Shown here: one piece after another, positions 19,901-29,041 of the stretch
Numbering within the stretch: the first letter of the stretch is position 1
How the letters are laid out: the number at the start of each line of letters is the position of its first letter
Source of the DNA: Eublepharis macularius
Taxonomy: Eukaryota > Chordata > Lepidosauria > Squamata > Eublepharidae
Assembly: GCF_028583425.1 (NCBI RefSeq)
Contig: NC_072800.1
Span: 90,782,501-90,846,500, forward strand
DNA: 64,000 nucleotides
Direction of reading: 5' to 3'
Made by a program: the position numbers and the translations under genes
Notes under the pieces: generated by a model
What the model saw: the letters and a program-made list of their open reading frames with translations, nothing else
Told to the model about the DNA's origin: nothing
The model's database searches: none

Positions 19901-22665
19901 TTCTCAGCATGCCAGGCAGAAAAGGTCTTTTCTTGCCCTGGTACCCGAAATCCCTTTGGAACCTTCCGCAAGCAAAGTACAGGCTCTCTTGCTGAGCTAC
20001 GGGCCCCGCTCCCAACCAAGTAGACTGCGTCAAGCAATCCGAGTGTATGAAGCCGCTTTCACTAAATTAGATTATTGGCCTTTCAAGTCCAGTACTGTCA
20101 GCTCTGATTGACAGGAGTGTCCCCAGTAGAGAAAGCTCTTGTGCAACCCCTCCGCCCTCGGATTCTTGAAGCGCAGACTGAACTTGAGAGTTCCCAGGTA
20201 CTAAGCAAACCTCTGCTATTGCTCTTTCCCCAAGGCTACTCCAACGTTGTGTTGTTGTTCAGTGATGGACTGGGATGTGAGAGAACCAGGTCCAATCTCC
20301 ACTCTGCCACAGAAGCTCGCTGGGTGACCTTGGGCTAACCCAACCTACTTCACAGGGCTGTTGTTGCAAGGATAAAATGGAGGCACAGGAGCTGAACATT
20401 CTGCAGACCAAGGGTGTGCTCTACCACTAAGCCATGCTTCCTCCAAACATTCGTCACTGGTGCATTGAGCTCACTACCACATGACTAGCAGCGGCTCTCC
20501 AAAACCTTGGGCAGAGAAAGTTGTTCACTCATTCCTGAGGTTTGGGAATTCCTGTATACTTGTGTTGGAATCTAGCAAGGAATATAATGCGACAGCATCC
20601 ACCCTCCAAAATAGTCATTTTCTGCAAGGGTACTGATCAGTTGTAATGCCAGGGGATCTCCAGCCACCACCTGGAGGTGGGCAACCCCATCTGCTACCCT
20701 AGATCCTTTTAAACTGGACTGAACTTGGGATCTTTACTCCACACAGACAATGGGATTCTATCTGGACATATGTAGGGCTCCAATATTTTCAAAAACAATT
20801 CTAATTCAAGCAGAGAACTTTACAGCCCTGCCACCCTAAAGGCTTTTGAGGTGGAAGTAAAGGCACAGGTGTACATCTCTAAGCAATACCACACAGGCAG
20901 AGCAATCTGTATCCGCCAATGTACCAGAGTCCTCATTTAGAATTATCTGCCCAGGCAAAAGTTGACTGCAAGGTGGCAAGGCAAGAGCAACACATTTATT
21001 TTATTATCGAGTACATTTTTAGTCTGCCCTTCCTCCAAGAAACTCAAGGAGGCATATATTGTCTTCTCCTCCTCTGCTCCGTCCTCATAACAACCCTGTG
21101 GGGTAGTTTGTCTTAAAACACAATAGCTAGCCCAAGTCCACCCGAACTACATGGCAAAGTGGAGATTTGATATAGCTCCTTATATAGTCTATTGTTTATT
21201 ATAATGTCTTTGAAATTGACTGTACTGAACTGATTCCACCTGAGTCTCAGTAAGAAAGGTAGACTATGAAGAACATAAAAATAAAAATTTAAAAATTGAT
21301 CTCAGGATCCGCAGGCCCTAGTTTGACTCCCCTAGCCCTATGGGCTGCCTGTGCTTCAAGTATGATCCTACTGGGTCGTTCTATGTTGTCTAATGTCAGT
21401 AATAGAATTGCTTATGTTCTGTTTCAGCATCTCTTCCACTCTGTATTGGATTCCAGCTAATGCGATGTCTTTGTAAACTTGTATTTATTTTACCCTAGGG
21501 CAATTACAGAAATGTCCTCGATACTGACTGTACTAATCTCACACTGTGTAATCCGCTTTGAGTCTCAGTAAGAAAGGTAAATGACATAAATAAATAAAAC
21601 ACAATGTCTAGTCCAAGTCCACACAAACTACATAGCAAAGCAGGGATTTGATATACCCCATTATATATCCTATTATATTGTGTATTGAAATGTCTTTGAA
21701 ATGGACTGGATTGTATTGACTCACTCTGAGTCTCAGTAAGAAAGGTAGACGATAAATGGATGAAATCCTGCCCTCAAGTCATAGCTGATTTATGGCGACC
21801 CCTGGTGGGGTTTTCATAGCAAGAGACTAACAGAGGTGGCTTGGTATTGCCTGCTTATGCAACCCTGACTACTCTACCCACTATGGTATGTTATCTCCTG
21901 ATCATGCAGAGACACAACAGGCAACCTCTTCTCTGGGTAGGCATTCTGGATGCATAAGCATCTTTAATCTGAAAAATCCAGAGGAGTTAGCTGTGTTAGT
22001 CGGTAGCAGCAAAATCAAAGAGACTCCAGTAGCACCTTTAAGACTAACCAACTTTATTGTAGCATTCTCGAAAGCTTACGCTACAATAAAGTTGGTTAGT
22101 CTTAAAGGTGCTACTGGACTCTTTGATTAATCTGAAAGAGTCACTGTTCTGGCTTTTATTGCAAGCCAGTCCCCATAATAAATTGCATGCACAGTAAAAA
22201 TCCCCATCACAGAGCCATGAGCTTTGCAAGAACGTCCCATTGCTCTCACTGGGAGTTTCCTTTGAGCGCATCTGGTCCTTCAGCATCCCCCCCCCCACTA
22301 ATGGGCCCTTCCAACTCCCCCGACCCTTTCTCCCCCTTCCCCTCAGCTGCCAATGGACTCGCTCACCTGTAAAGGATGACGTCATAAAGGCACCGCCCCT
22401 GGACGTTGAGGAGGTGGGCGTATTGCGCGCGCGGCGCCTCTGAGGCCCCGCCCGCTCCCAGCAGCCGCGTCACGTCATTGGTCAGGAGGCCTTGGAGGAA
22501 GGGCCCGGTCTCTTGGCCTTGGAGGCGAAGCAGAGCGCGGTCTAGCGGGAAGCAGTCGGCTGCCGCGCCCCTTCCGTCAGCGCCCCCGCTCAGGCCTCTC
22601 CTCTTGGCCGTCAGACGCAGGCCGCGGGGAAAACCCCGCAGCGCCCAGCTCGCCCTCACCAGCAT
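10521..22665 (-). CDS. IBA57: IBA57, mitochondrial iron-sulfur cluster assembly factor (three exons, joined)
   Basis: IBA57 works in the mitochondrial matrix with ISCA1/ISCA2 in making 4Fe-4S clusters and belongs to the folate-binding GcvT/YgfZ fold family. The joined exons 22665-22367, 18980-18634 and 10915-10521 encode 346 residues (human about 356) with no internal stop. The N-terminus ([17 protein letters not shown]) is Arg-rich without acids, as expected for a matrix-targeting signal. Exon 1 contains [14 protein letters not shown]. Exon 2 contains [20 protein letters not shown] and [10 protein letters not shown]. Exon 3 contains the family signature KGCYIGQE, with Cys248. Splice phases agree (AG/G at the first junction, G/GC at the second). 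Introns are about 3.4 and 7.7 kb and are full of repeats. GJC2 lies upstream on the same strand, the order known for human 1q42.13. Confidence 0.96.
10920..11368. other. IBA57 intron 2, no clear repeat
   Basis: Nothing is recognised here beyond ordinary A+T-rich intron sequence. Confidence 0.4.
11369..11637 (-). mobile_element. Sauria-type tRNA SINE, full length
   Basis: Reverse complemented it runs from gagagccagtttggtgtagt (A box) through ggtttgattccccactcctc (B box), the body phrases gctgggtgaccttgagtcag and tctctcagccccacccacct, to a tail of ggcggtatataaatcaaatg with (GTT)n. It is a single-unit copy, useful as the reference for the expanded copies at 17555 and 55262. Confidence 0.88.
12391..12470 (+). 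repeat. hAT-type MITE end
   Basis: The phrase cagtggtacccaaccttttt is the terminal text of common hAT MITEs. It leads into a (CA)n-rich run at 12449-12482. The far end was not found. The following stretch is interrupted by the fold-back copy at 12557. Confidence 0.5.
12449..12482. repeat. (CA)n/(CG) microsatellite
   Basis: An alternating purine-pyrimidine run, cacacacacacatgcgcgcgcacacacac, capable of Z-DNA in principle. Confidence 0.8.
12557..12661 (+). mobile_element. Single-arm copy of the fold-back family with 15-bp target duplication
   Basis: Only one arm is present: atgcatctgacgaagagaac through gcttatgctacaataaaatt to ctactggactctttttg. It is bracketed by a perfect 15-base direct repeat acaagtgctagcaaa at 12542-12556 and 12662-12676. 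A duplication of that length and the T-run end point to retroposition. Confidence 0.85.
12776..13279 (-). mobile_element. CR1 LINE, 3' end
   Basis: The minus strand translates to [20 protein letters not shown], then [20 protein letters not shown] and [14 protein letters not shown], the reverse-transcriptase core of CR1. The 3' UTR on the plus strand (catagaatcatagctggaag) is the usual CR1 terminus. A frame change lies between these parts, and the copy is 5'-truncated and dead. Confidence 0.92.
13325..13395 (-). repeat. tRNA-SINE body fragment
   Basis: The phrase cctccattttatccttacaa followed by caaccctgtagagtaggtga is the SINE body in reverse. Nothing else of the element is seen. Confidence 0.55.
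13453..13918. mobile_element. GC-rich 466-bp MITE with TA flanks
   Basis: The ends are mirror copies (gggttgcc at the left, ggcaaccc at the right), each flanked by TA. The interior is very GC-rich and open on both strands, which yields misleading open frames of about 150-170 codons. Its ends resemble those of the common 215-base MITE, so it may be a longer relative. Confidence 0.7.
14541..14671. repeat. Outer fold-back repeat, left arm
   Basis: The left arm runs from aatggcagtagaaaagagca through gtccagtagcacctataaga to cttcttcagatttcat. Its right arm resumes at 14793 after another family member. Confidence 0.75.
14672..14792 (+). mobile_element. Fold-back family member inserted in another, 11-bp target duplication
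   Basis: It begins ggtccagaggagttagccgt and ends cacagctctcttttgt. It is flanked by cagatttcatg at 14661-14671 and 14793-14803, giving an 11-base duplication. It is a single arm, nested inside a full palindrome of a related subfamily. Confidence 0.8.
14793..14925. repeat. Outer fold-back repeat, right arm
   Basis: It contains gctatgactcacgaaagctc, ttgttagtcttatcagtgct and ends gacagaccaacacggctacc. It is the inverted partner of the arm at 14541. Confidence 0.75.
15285..15475 (-). repeat. tRNA-derived SINE (second type)
   Basis: Phrases such as gggatctgcctagctcagtt, ccacagatgccagggactga and gctctgctgctcagccacgg are the reverse of a squamate SINE whose head resembles a tRNA with the B box gttcaatccc. 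The same family appears at 19826-20025. Confidence 0.6.
15480..16340. other. IBA57 intron 2, no gene or clear repeat
   Basis: I see no splice-flanked open frame and no strong repeat signature in this stretch. Confidence 0.4.
16345..16668. repeat. Fold-back repeat with 3 x 47-bp growth in one arm
   Basis: The left arm carries three tandem 47-base units beginning at 16427, 16474 and 16521 (gtagcataagctttcgagaa...). The centre is a perfect mirror, gatgcatcgatgcatc, after which a single right arm follows. Only one side of the palindrome has grown. Confidence 0.85.
16778..16872 (-). repeat. BovB-type 3' tail fragment
   Basis: The phrase tgtgccgtcaagtctcctcc, then tatggcaaccctacgaatga, is the reverse of the BovB tail seen at 8015-8060. 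It could be a LINE remnant or the tail of a BovB-driven SINE. Confidence 0.65.
16940..17215 (+). repeat. L2-like LINE 3' tail
   Basis: A+T-rich sequence ends in taatctgccttgcgactcag and agtaagtaaatcaa. The same closing phrase, in either strand, marks several L2-like ends in this window. Confidence 0.5.
17555..18440 (+). mobile_element. Sauria-type SINE with eight tandem 89-bp tRNA units
   Basis: The element opens gagagctagtttggcgtagt and ends ggcggtatataaatcgaatg with (GTT)n. Between these, an exact 89-base unit repeats with starts at 17585, 17674, 17763, 17852, 17941, 18030, 18119 and 18208, without any length change. Each unit carries the B-box text gtttgattccccactcctc. Variant bases (tgcttg versus ccccttg; ttaagag versus ttaggag) recur every third unit, giving a 267-base higher-order period. 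It sits in IBA57 intron 2, just 3' of exon 2 in gene order. Confidence 0.93.
18634..18980 (-). CDS. IBA57: IBA57 coding exon 2
   Basis: The acceptor is tctttgatcttttcag and the donor is CAAACAAG/GTACAC. The 347 bases encode residues 100-215, including [17 protein letters not shown], the [19 protein letters not shown] stretch and [11 protein letters not shown]. All of these match the human protein in order. The opposite-strand open frame here is only a shadow. Confidence 0.95.
19087..19215 (-). repeat. LINE 3' tail fragment (L2/CR1-like)
   Basis: The run (ttattta)n is followed by tttagtccaccctccctgcc and gctggctcagggcatagtac, a common squamate LINE 3' UTR in reverse. It begins about 100 bases upstream of IBA57 exon 2. 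Confidence 0.5.
19487..19625. repeat. Fold-back repeat, partly collapsed palindrome
   Basis: The left arm (gagtccagtagcacctttaa to tctcttcgtcagatgcatg) is followed directly by the outer end of the right arm (gactctttttgattttgcta to ctcctctggatc). The middle of the right arm is missing. Confidence 0.8.
19826..20025 (-). repeat. tRNA-derived SINE (second type)
   Basis: It contains acactggaagctgccttata, accactgacccatctacttc and ttgctgagctacgggccccg, matching the family at 15285 in the same orientation. Pieces continue at 20395-20520. Confidence 0.65.
20270..20395 (+). repeat. tRNA-derived SINE fragment
   Basis: The body phrases gctgggtgaccttgggctaa and ggctgttgttgcaaggataa match the SINE at 4424. 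Confidence 0.6.
20637..20692 (-). repeat. GGGTTGCCA-type MITE fragment
   Basis: The phrase agttgtaatgccaggggatc, then cagccaccacctggaggtgg, is one end of the common MITE in reverse. Confidence 0.65.
20990..21770. repeat. Block of LINE 3' tails and SINE fragments
   Basis: Three plus-strand L2-like ends close with gtctcagtaagaaaggt(a) near 21247, 21572 and 21738. A reversed tRNA-SINE body occupies about 21000-21130. No intact element is present. Confidence 0.5.
21770..21890 (-). repeat. 5S-SINE / BovB-type tail fragment
   Basis: The phrase cctgccctcaagtcatagct, then tttatggcgacccctggtgg, is the reverse of the tail of the 5S-derived SINEs at 27325 and 28548. The 5S head is not visible. Confidence 0.6.
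21973..22130. repeat. Fold-back repeat, compact palindrome
   Basis: The left arm (atccagaggagttagctgtg to actttattgtagcat) meets its inverted copy (tctcgaaagcttacgctaca to ctactggactctttgatt). It lies about 230 bases downstream of IBA57 exon 1. Confidence 0.8.
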
Positions 22666-22925
22666 GGCGACCTGAGAGGAAAAAGCGCCAAGGCTTAAGG
22701 TTTCGTCCTCCCCGCCGACATCTTGGGTGTGGCGGAATAGGAGCGAGGCAGTCTAGTAGGACAGAGTGCGCACGCGCGTTTCGACGCGACTTGCCGGCTG
22801 CCTTTCTAGCTGCGCTTGCGCGAAGCGGCGAAAGATACCTTTGCCATAATCTCCACCTCTGATTGGCCCAGTCAGGCGACGCGTTCGGGGCGGTGGCTAG
22901 CCAGTGGGGACCACGTGCTCCCAAG
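22365..22925 (-). promoter_or_regulatory. IBA57: IBA57 CpG-island promoter and 5' UTR
   Basis: CpG-rich sequence covers exon 1 and about 260 bases upstream. On the minus strand a CCAAT box lies at 22866-22862, a CACGTG E-box near 22913-22918, and a YY1-like CCAAGATG at 22726-22719. The last contains an upstream ATG that opens an eight-codon frame (MSAGRTKP) ending at 22695, 30 bases before the main start. The TSS is not fixed by the sequence, so whether this small frame is in the mRNA is inference. Confidence 0.7.
22367..22665 (-). CDS. IBA57: IBA57 coding exon 1
   Basis: The ATG at 22665 has the context gccATGCTGG, and the frame runs 99 codons plus two bases to TTTACAG/GTGAGC. The presequence is followed by [20 protein letters not shown] and a stretch ending in YDVILY, which aligns with the human exon 1 end. 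The exon lies inside a CpG island. Confidence 0.95.
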
Positions 22926-22950
22926 TGTATAGTGAAGAATTTTGGAGTAG

Positions 22951-23110
22951 GGGTGGTTGTCAGCCTCCAGGTGGCAGCTGGAGATCTGGAATTACAACTG
23001 ATCTCCAGGCCATAGAGATCAGTTTCTCTGGAGAAAAGGACTGCTCTGGAGTGTGAACTCTGACATACCCCACTAAAGTCAGAGTGTGAACTCTGACATG
23101 CCACTTCCCA
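22951..23110 (+). repeat. GGGTTGCCA-type MITE, partial copy
   Basis: It begins ggttgtcagcctccaggtgg and breaks off after a local duplication of tgtgaactctgaca. It abuts the IBA57 CpG island. Confidence 0.7.
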
Positions 23111-23135
23111 ATCCCAGGGGTTGCTAACTCCAAGT

Positions 23136-23350
23136 TGCATGGGGTTGCCAGCCTCCAGGTGGTGGCTGGAGATCTCCCGGAATTGCAACTGATCTCCAGG
23201 TCACATAGATCAGTTCCTCTGGAGAAAATAGCTGCTTTGGAGGGAGGACTCTGGCATTATACCCCACTGAGGCCGCTCCCCTCCCCAAATGCCACTCTTT
23301 CCAGGCTGCACCCCCAGAATCTCCAGGAATTTCCCAACCTGGCAACCCTA
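23136..23350 (+). mobile_element. GGGTTGCCA-type MITE, near full length
   Basis: Ends are ggggttgccagcctccaggt and cccaacctggcaaccctaag. It is a good reference copy of about 215 bases. Confidence 0.8.
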
Positions 23351-23585
23351 AGGTTGGGAAATTTCTGGAGATTTGGGGGTTGGAGCTTGGAGAAGGCAGG
23401 GTTAGGGGAAGGGCCTTATCAGGGTAAAATCCAGAGTCCACCCTCCAAATCAGCCATTTTCTCTAAGGGGGAACTAATTTCTACAGTCTGGAGATCAGTT
23501 ATAATTCTGGGAAATCTCCACCTGGATGTTGGCAACCCCATGCCCTCCCCAGGCTCCACCTCCAGGAATTGCCCAACCCTAGTAG
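23351..23585 (-). mobile_element. GGGTTGCCA-type MITE, inverted copy
   Basis: It runs aggttgggaaatttctggag to ctccacctggatgttggcaa, followed by a short plus-strand end piece. With 23136-23350 it forms a head-to-head pair. Confidence 0.75.
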
Positions 23586-23872
23586 TGAGATGGGTGCAAC
23601 ATATAGACTGACGGTGGAAGGTTCTTGATTTAAAAAAACATGTTAAAATGGCCCTCCAAATGGAAAACCAATACTGCAGCCCAGATGAGAGGGGAGAAAC
23701 TTTCTCCCTGCTTTCTCTTAGCAAGCTGTTTTTTTTAAAAAAGAGACGGATCCATGAAATGCAGCCCATTTTGTCCCCCTCAACATCCACTTCATTCTCT
23801 TGCCCGTGTAAATCAGGCCTTAAGTCTCAAAAGTTAAGTGGGACTCCCTCTGGAGTAATGTGCCCAGGACCT

Positions 23873-24092
23873 AGGGTTGCCAGCCTCCAGGTGGTGGTTG
23901 GGGATCTCCCAGCATTACAATGGATCTCCAGGCCAGAGAGATCAGTTCCCTGGATTAAATGGTTGCTTTGGAGGGTGGACTCAGTGGCATTATGCTGTGG
24001 CGAAGCCCCTTCCCTCCTCTAATCCTGCCTTCCCAAGGTTCTAACCCTCTAAACCTCCAGAAATTTCCCAACCTGGCACTGGAAACCCTACC
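23873..24092 (+). mobile_element. GGGTTGCCA-type MITE
   Basis: Ends are agggttgccagcctccaggt and cctggcactggaaaccctac. Confidence 0.8.
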
Positions 24093-24263
24093 ACGACCAC
24101 AGCCGTTTTGGCTGCCTGCTGCTTGTGCTCCACCTACCGAGGTATAAGAGCAGTGTCTTCCCCCCTGAATTTACAACTTTTAGTTAATTGCATTGGTCTG
24201 CTTTCCCTCTTTCTTGCATCGGAGAATTCAAGCAAAAGTGTGAGTGGGTGGGGGCACTCCAGC

Positions 24264-24475
24264 AAGGGTATAACTAGGGTTGCCAGCCTCCAGGTGGTAG
24301 CTGGAGATCTCCTGGAATTACAACTGGTCTCCAGGCCACAGAGATCAGTTCACCTGGAGAAAATGGCTGCTTTGGAGGGTGGACTCTATGGAATTATACC
24401 ATGCTGAGGCTCTTTTCCCTCCCCAACCACTGCTTTCACCAGGAATTTCCCAACTTGGAGCTGGTAACTCTAGGT
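24264..24475 (+). mobile_element. GGGTTGCCA-type MITE
   Basis: Ends are agggttgccagcctccaggt and acttggagctggtaactcta. A likely further fragment follows to about 24560. Confidence 0.78.
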
Positions 24476-24611
24476 ATAACATCTTCCGACTAGGTTTGCC
24501 TGCTCTTGGTTGGCAAATTCATGGAGATTTGGGCCGTGGTGTCTCAGGAGGGCGGGGCTTATATGCATATTCCTTGACCAGCATAAAAGTATAATGTTTT
24601 TTAAAAGTATG

Positions 24612-24878
24612 CAGGGCTTTTTTTCAGCTGGAACACTGTGGAACGGAGTTCCGGCACCTCTTGAAAATGGTCACATGACTGGTGGCCCCGCCCCCAATCT
24701 CCAAACAGAGGGGAGTTTAGATCTCCCTCCGTGCTGTGGCGTGGAGGGCAGTCTAAACTCCCCTCTGCTGAGGGCGATTTAAACTTTAAAAAACTCCCCC
24801 CTTCTTCCAGCTGACCCAAAGTGACATCATTGTGCGGTCCTGAGTTCTACCACCTCTTTTCCCAGAAAAAAAGCCCTG
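24612..24878. mobile_element. Hairpin MITE with CAGGGCTTTTTTTC ends
   Basis: Terminal inverted repeats are cagggctttttttcagctgg and its partner ccagaaaaaaagccctg. Inner arms also mirror each other around 24720-24745 (gatctccctccgtgctgtgg and neighbours). The flanks share TATG (24608-24611 and 24879-24882). A second copy is at 48498-48705. The CAGGG end suggests hAT, but no 8-base duplication is seen. Confidence 0.75.
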
Positions 24879-24999
24879 TATGCATTTAAACAGTGCATTT
24901 CTCTCTTCCGTGACAGGCTGATTAGGAATTGGAATCCTTAAGCAACTGCTAAGCTTGCATTTAGTTTTCTGGGATGTGCATCTTACTTCTCAGTTATGA

Positions 25000-27050
25000 A
25001 ATTGTGAGGAAACCAGATTCACTCCGTGGCTCTCTGTTTATACTGGATTGATATTTTTCTGGCTGTACTATTTTTTTTTATTATGCACATACAGTACCTA
25101 ATCAAAGCCAACACCCCAAGACAGACAGACCATTTCCACCATATGAAAAGCAAATCAAAAGTTTAATTCCATTTTATTAGTATTGGAAATGGAACATCCA
25201 ACTCTATTCGTTTCTTTTTTCTTTAAATGTTCTATCATTCTAAGTACAATCTGCTGGTAACGTTTGCCCTAAAATACATTTACAAACAGTCAGTTGTATA
25301 CTCAAAATGTTTCTCATAGGACATACAGGTTTCTACAAAAAAAAGTCTGGAAACTTCATAACAGTATAAGATTTGTTATGGCCTTTTAGATAAATTTCAA
25401 GTATTTTCCAGTGGAACGGAATGTGAGCGACAATTTGTTCCTTGTTCTCTGGGTTTCTAAATGTTGAACCATTTTAAAGCCATATGAATTCTTGTGGCTT
25501 CCTGCATGTAGTGAGGATATTAGGGTTTCTCTCTGGAATATCCTTTCCTGCCACAGAAAACTACAATTCCCAAAGTTCCTTGGATTAGTTAAAAATACAG
25601 ATTCTTAGACATTTGGGGGTTATTCTGAATCACCGTTCTGGTATCTTTGCTCTTTGAAAATTACCCCATTTCCTTAACATTGCAGAAGCCAAGTGGGAGG
25701 TGACTTGAACTCATTCCTTCTACATTCTGTTGCAACTGTACATTGATACAGAACATGTGCAGATCTAAGTACACGTGTTCACAACCAAACAGCACACCCG
25801 ATCCTTCTCTCTACGTTCAGTACAGCTGCACTGGAATGTAGAAGAAAGTTGACTAGCTTTATAGGTGTGCTCTTATGGTCCAAGAGGAAGAAAGCAAATT
25901 TGCCCTTCCAATTACACCATCCTAGTTCACAATGATGAAGTTTATGAAACGAAACGGCCAGGTGGCCAAGTAATGATTTACACATCAGTTTCAATATGGC
26001 TTCATCATTTTCAAGTCTGCTCCAATATTCCTTCAAAACGTGAGGTTGGATCCCTCTAGCTTTTCTGTTCCGTTATGCCTGATTCTCCATCTCACCCCAG
26101 CCCTCACCCCATGCAATGCACCGTAGCTTTTTCAGTTGTCAAAAGGACGTTTTCTTTCATCTGTGGAAAACTAGCAGGATCAGTCCGTAGGCTGAGCCCA
26201 GAGCTGGTAAAGCCACAGCCTCGGCATGTCCAAACACTCAAAACAATATCAGTCACCATGGTTTGAAAATTTCTCTGTGGATTCAGCATATTGCTCACCA
26301 TTTTAAAACAGTTGTGTGAATTGTAGAGGGTTTTTTTTTTCTCAAGGAACCCTGTTCTGAATAAAGCGGCTCAAGAAACATCTCCTTTGTAGAAGAACAA
26401 GGGTCAGGGCCATTAAAAAGGATCGGTATCTTGCTTTCCTCCCTATCATTCAACTCTGGAGGCGTTGTGCACTAATCTTTTCTTCCAAGGCTTAATATCT
26501 TGAAGAGGAGTCATTCATATTTAAGCAACCCCGGCTACACCACCCTCCGTTCTGGAAACCCTTCTCCTAATCCTTGCTGTGCAAGAACTCTGCACTTTCT
26601 CAGTGGCAAGAGAAATGCAGTCTTGCACCAGCTCTTGGATAATTTGTGTTAATCATACGTTCCAAGGTCCATGGAGCTGAAAACAGCGAGTCAAAACGGT
26701 CAGGGCAGTTTTGGGCTCGTCCACACAACCACTTCGACATGACTAAGCCATCACAAGATAGCAGTTTGGACGGGATCGTCATGTTGGTAACGGCTCCAGT
26801 TTCCAAACATGGGTTGAGCCAAAAGCTCAGTCCCCTGTGATTGTGACACCTCTAAAGCACTGGCTGTTGCCACCATGCTTTGCTAGCACAGTCTGGGCAC
26901 TGAAAACAGATTCTGGGGCAGAGCTGAAGTGAGCCCTGACCTGGTATAAATATTCAGCCAAAATTTTGGTCAAACCTCAGTGTTCAAAAGGAATTTGTTT
27001 TCAACCCCCAATTCCTGATGGTTGCAAGGGGAATATCTGATGTTTTCAAG
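25000..27050. other. Repeat-poor stretch between IBA57 and GJC2
   Basis: Two kilobases with almost no recognisable repeat, unusual here. A minus-strand AATAAA lies at about 25079-25085. One reading is a very long alternative GJC2 3' UTR; another is conserved intergenic DNA. No coding exon is convincing. Confidence 0.35.
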
Positions 27051-27054
27051 ACAA

Positions 27055-27200
27055 AATAAAAGTCCAGTGGCACCTTAACATTTCTGTCAATATCAGCTTT
27101 TTGAAGATGTGAGCTGTGACTCATGGAAGCTCATAGCAAAATAAATGTTAGATTTTAAGTGGCCACTGGATGTCTGGTTTATTTACAGACGAATATGGCT
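27055..27200. repeat. Fold-back repeat, old copy
   Basis: The pair agtccagtggcaccttaaca and gatgtgagctgtgactcatg followed by gtggccactggatgtctggt is a diverged palindrome of the family. Confidence 0.6.
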
Positions 27201-27324
27201 ATCCCTTGGCATTCAACACAATCACCCTCCAAAAGATGGCTACAGGTTTGGCTTTAACTGCTCTGGTGTATAAAACACCTCAAGCATGATGTTACATTAT
27301 ACACATACATAAGGTTTGCTTTTA

Positions 27325-27537
27325 CCCTGACCCGAATAGCCCAAGTGAGCCTGATCTCGTCAGATCTCAGAAGCTACGCAAGGTTGGCCTTGTTTAGTAA
27401 TTGAATGGGAGTCCTCCAGTGAAGACCAGGGTTACAGAGCTAGGCAATGACAAACCACCCTTGTTAATCTCATGCCATGAAAACCCCGCCAGGGGTTGCC
27501 ATAAATCAGCTGTGACTTGAGGACACTCCATTCCAAT
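27325..27537 (+). mobile_element. 5S-rRNA-derived SINE
   Basis: The head agcctgatctcgtcagatct, then cagaagctacgcaaggttgg and attgaatgggagtcctccag, follows the 5S rRNA internal promoter region in order. The tail ggggttgccataaatcagct, gtgacttgaggac, resembles the BovB 3' end. It is downstream of GJC2 in gene order. Confidence 0.88.
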
Positions 27538-27539
27538 GT

Positions 27540-28547
27540 ACTTTTAACTGCACATATGTGTACATACAACACCATGATCTAGCTTTTGACACCACCTTTT
27601 CCAGATGTTATTAACACTACAGGGCAATCAGCAGGCTGATTCGCAGAGCATTGGCTCTCGCGCTGCAGATGTTCAGCTGGAGGGGAGGGGATGGCCAGTC
27701 GGCCACATCGTTGTAACAACGAACTCCACGAATCAGTGTGTCATAAACTGGTCTTGCTAAAGGCGCTTTTGTTTAGAATGGCCTGTTTTTATCAGTGTAA
27801 AACCTTTGTCACCTCCCACCAATAACAGCTACTGGAGAGCATCCTTAGGACACAAGTGATACTCTTAAGATATCCAAGGTGCTTGGATTCTGCCAGCTTC
27901 TCAGCTTAATGCTGATGAACGAAAGAGTAAACAGCACACACCTTTGAATTTGCAACTCTTGACGAAGTCCACAGCAGGAACCCCAGAGATATCGATGGAT
28001 CGGGATAACCTAGTCGGGGAGTTTCAGCCTTGCTTTCAAAAGCTAATTCTGTATAAAGCTATTATACAGTTAGTTGTGCATACGGGTTAGTATACCTTGG
28101 ATTTTTTTTGCAGTTCTAAATGTGGTCGTTTTGTGAGCATTTCAGCATTTGGAATGTTAGGGAAAGATACGGCAGTGTTTGCAGCCATGTCATCTTCCAC
28201 CGAATGAGTTAAAAATTCATTCAATTAAGGGTTACTGGAGTCATTAAAACAACCCTTGAAACACAACTGCAGCTCAAGAGGACGTACGGAACTAACAACT
28301 GGCTAGGAAAGGGATGATACTCCCTGCAAGTGGCCAATGGGATCATCTCTCACACCTAAATACTCACTGCCTCTGATGCAGAATGGACATGGTGGTTCTC
28401 CTGGACAACATATGTGTAAAACGGCCCCACTCTCCTTCACCACTACAAGTTTACACAGAGGAAAGGGAACTGCCAACCAGAAGAGATATAGCTTCTCATG
28501 TATGCATGACCAGAAGGGAGGGAGTTATTATTATCTAAAAGGAGAAT
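27540..28547. other. No gene or clear repeat
   Basis: Short open frames occur but none has splice support or a recognisable domain. Confidence 0.4.
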
Positions 28548-28767
28548 ACCCTGACCTGGATAGCCCAGGTAAGCCTGATCTCATCAGATCTCAGAAGCTA
28601 AGTAGTGTTGGCCCTCGTTCGTAACTGGATGGGAGACCTCCAATGAAGACCAGAGTTGTGGAGGCAGGCAATGGCAAACCACCTCTGTTAGTCTCTTGCC
28701 ATGAAAGCCCCACCAGGGGTCGCCATAAGTCAACTCTGACTTGAGGGCACTCTCCACCACTGCCAAG
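28548..28767 (+). mobile_element. 5S-rRNA-derived SINE
   Basis: A second, better-kept copy: gcctgatctcatcagatctc, gaagctaagtagtgttggcc, actggatgggagacctccaa, then the BovB-like tail gggtcgccataagtcaactc. Divergence from the first copy is modest. Confidence 0.9.
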
Positions 28768-29041
28768 AGGAGAAGGACTGTCGGAGGAGTGAAGATAAAA
28801 GGCACAGCGAGGAGACAGGCAAGGGAAGAGACCGGCAGAGAAAAGCCAGACTCCGTGTGGGATTGAGTGAGCAATCCTGAATGCGGACTATTCCTGAGAG
28901 CCAAACTGAACAGAAACAGGGACTGGAGGGAATGCTTTCTCCCAGAACTGTGCGTTAGGGAACAAAACATTGCCATCAAAATTCCTTCTACCCATTTGTC
29001 TGGGGATAAAGCCCAAAATCTTCCTTAAAAGAGGGGTAATG

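Noticed and set aside
27340-27430. True 5S rRNA gene
   Set aside because: The 5S-like part is incomplete and continues into a BovB-like tail; it is a SINE.
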